This document shows, in pieces, positions 63,605 through 64,000 of a stretch of 64,000 bases of DNA. Position numbers and translations under genes: made by a program. The DNA lies in the NCBI GenBank assembly GCA_043228905.1, contig JBHGNT010000005.1, positions 930,001 through 994,000 of the forward strand. The letters are read 5' to 3'. Source of the stretch: Azolla caroliniana (taxonomy: Eukaryota > Polypodiophyta). Under the pieces are notes generated by a model that had not been told where the DNA came from, ran no database searches, and saw only the letters and a program-made list of their open reading frames with translations. Position 1 is the stretch's first letter, and each line of letters starts with the position of its first letter.

Positions 63605-64000
63605 TGAAGTTCTTGCCCTTAATAATGTAGGCTTTGTCATGAACTAATGATTGGCTCGATATGTCTTATTTATATACGATTTTGGTTCCTCCAAAGGAAC
63701 TATAGAGTGAGGCAAGTATAACCAACATTAAATCTTGTTTTGGGATGTTCACTTCAATCAAGCCTTGACACATTCTTATACAATGACCCTATGGTTTTTA
63801 TGAAAATGATTGATTCTCATCCGTCCTACAAATACATCAATTGCGGTGCATCCCAATTCCTATGATTTCTAGATTTTGACGATGCATTTTATATTTAATA
63901 ATGATTACTTAGCGGAGTCGTAATGTTCCAAACAGTTACGACTACGTGAACTTCAAGACATAACTACTCTTATCACTTGACCCTCATCCTAAATCATGAT
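63605..64000. other. AT-rich spacer at the window end
   Basis: No coding or repeat signal that I can support. Confidence 0.6.

Overview
This window is transposable-element sequence from a nuclear genome, almost certainly of a land plant. The signs are Ty1/copia elements primed by initiator tRNA-Met, chromodomain Ty3/gypsy elements, an Athila-like gypsy, a plant-type LINE with a C-terminal zinc-binding RNase H-like tail, plant telo-box motifs, and AT-rich spacers. The mix of lineages would suit a large, repeat-rich genome, but the species cannot be named from this sequence. I found no convincing host protein gene, rRNA, tRNA or CRISPR array.

Layout. (1) 1-16058 is a deep nest. A minus-strand gypsy element (H) has its 5' LTR split by a copia element (J; TSD AGATG). 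J holds a fragment of another minus-strand copia (K), which itself carries a solo LTR (TSD ACGT); a gypsy derivative of LTR, PBS and partial LTR (TSD ACGG); and a nearly intact 10.1 kb Athila-like gypsy (A; TSD CATTC; LTRs differing at one of 371 positions). Element A encodes Gag-protease, Pol and a third, coiled-coil-rich protein of unknown function that has its own likely TATA box. (2) 16230-24757: a plus-strand gypsy (C) of the same family as H, its LTR split by an internally deleted copia (B; TSD ATACT), followed by inverted chromovirus fragments. (3) 24758-29090: AT-rich spacer with two small foldback elements and a solo LTR (TSD ATTTT). (4) 29091-42015: a decayed copia (E; TSD ACTCC) that received a 7.1 kb chromovirus (D; TSD CCAGA) and a solo LTR. 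(5) 42016-50945: AT-rich spacers with tandem duplications around a 5'-truncated LINE (TSD of 11 bp). (6) 50946-63604: a second LINE copy interrupted by a decayed copia (F), which contains a fully open copia (G; TSD GCAAC; LTRs that look identical).

How it fits together. Most elements are complete enough to give their order of arrival: G is inside F inside LINE2; D is inside E; A, the derivative and K are inside J inside H; B is inside C. G is the best candidate for an autonomous element now. A is close: its only clear lesion is an in-frame UGA between protease and RT. Nonsense codons in several elements are TGA or TAA where C-to-T change at CGA or CAA is the simplest origin, as expected for methylated plant repeats. 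The points most worth following are the third ORF and internal promoter of A, the UGA at its protease/RT junction, and an apparent four-base ACGT-like target preference shared by four insertions of the H/C gypsy family.
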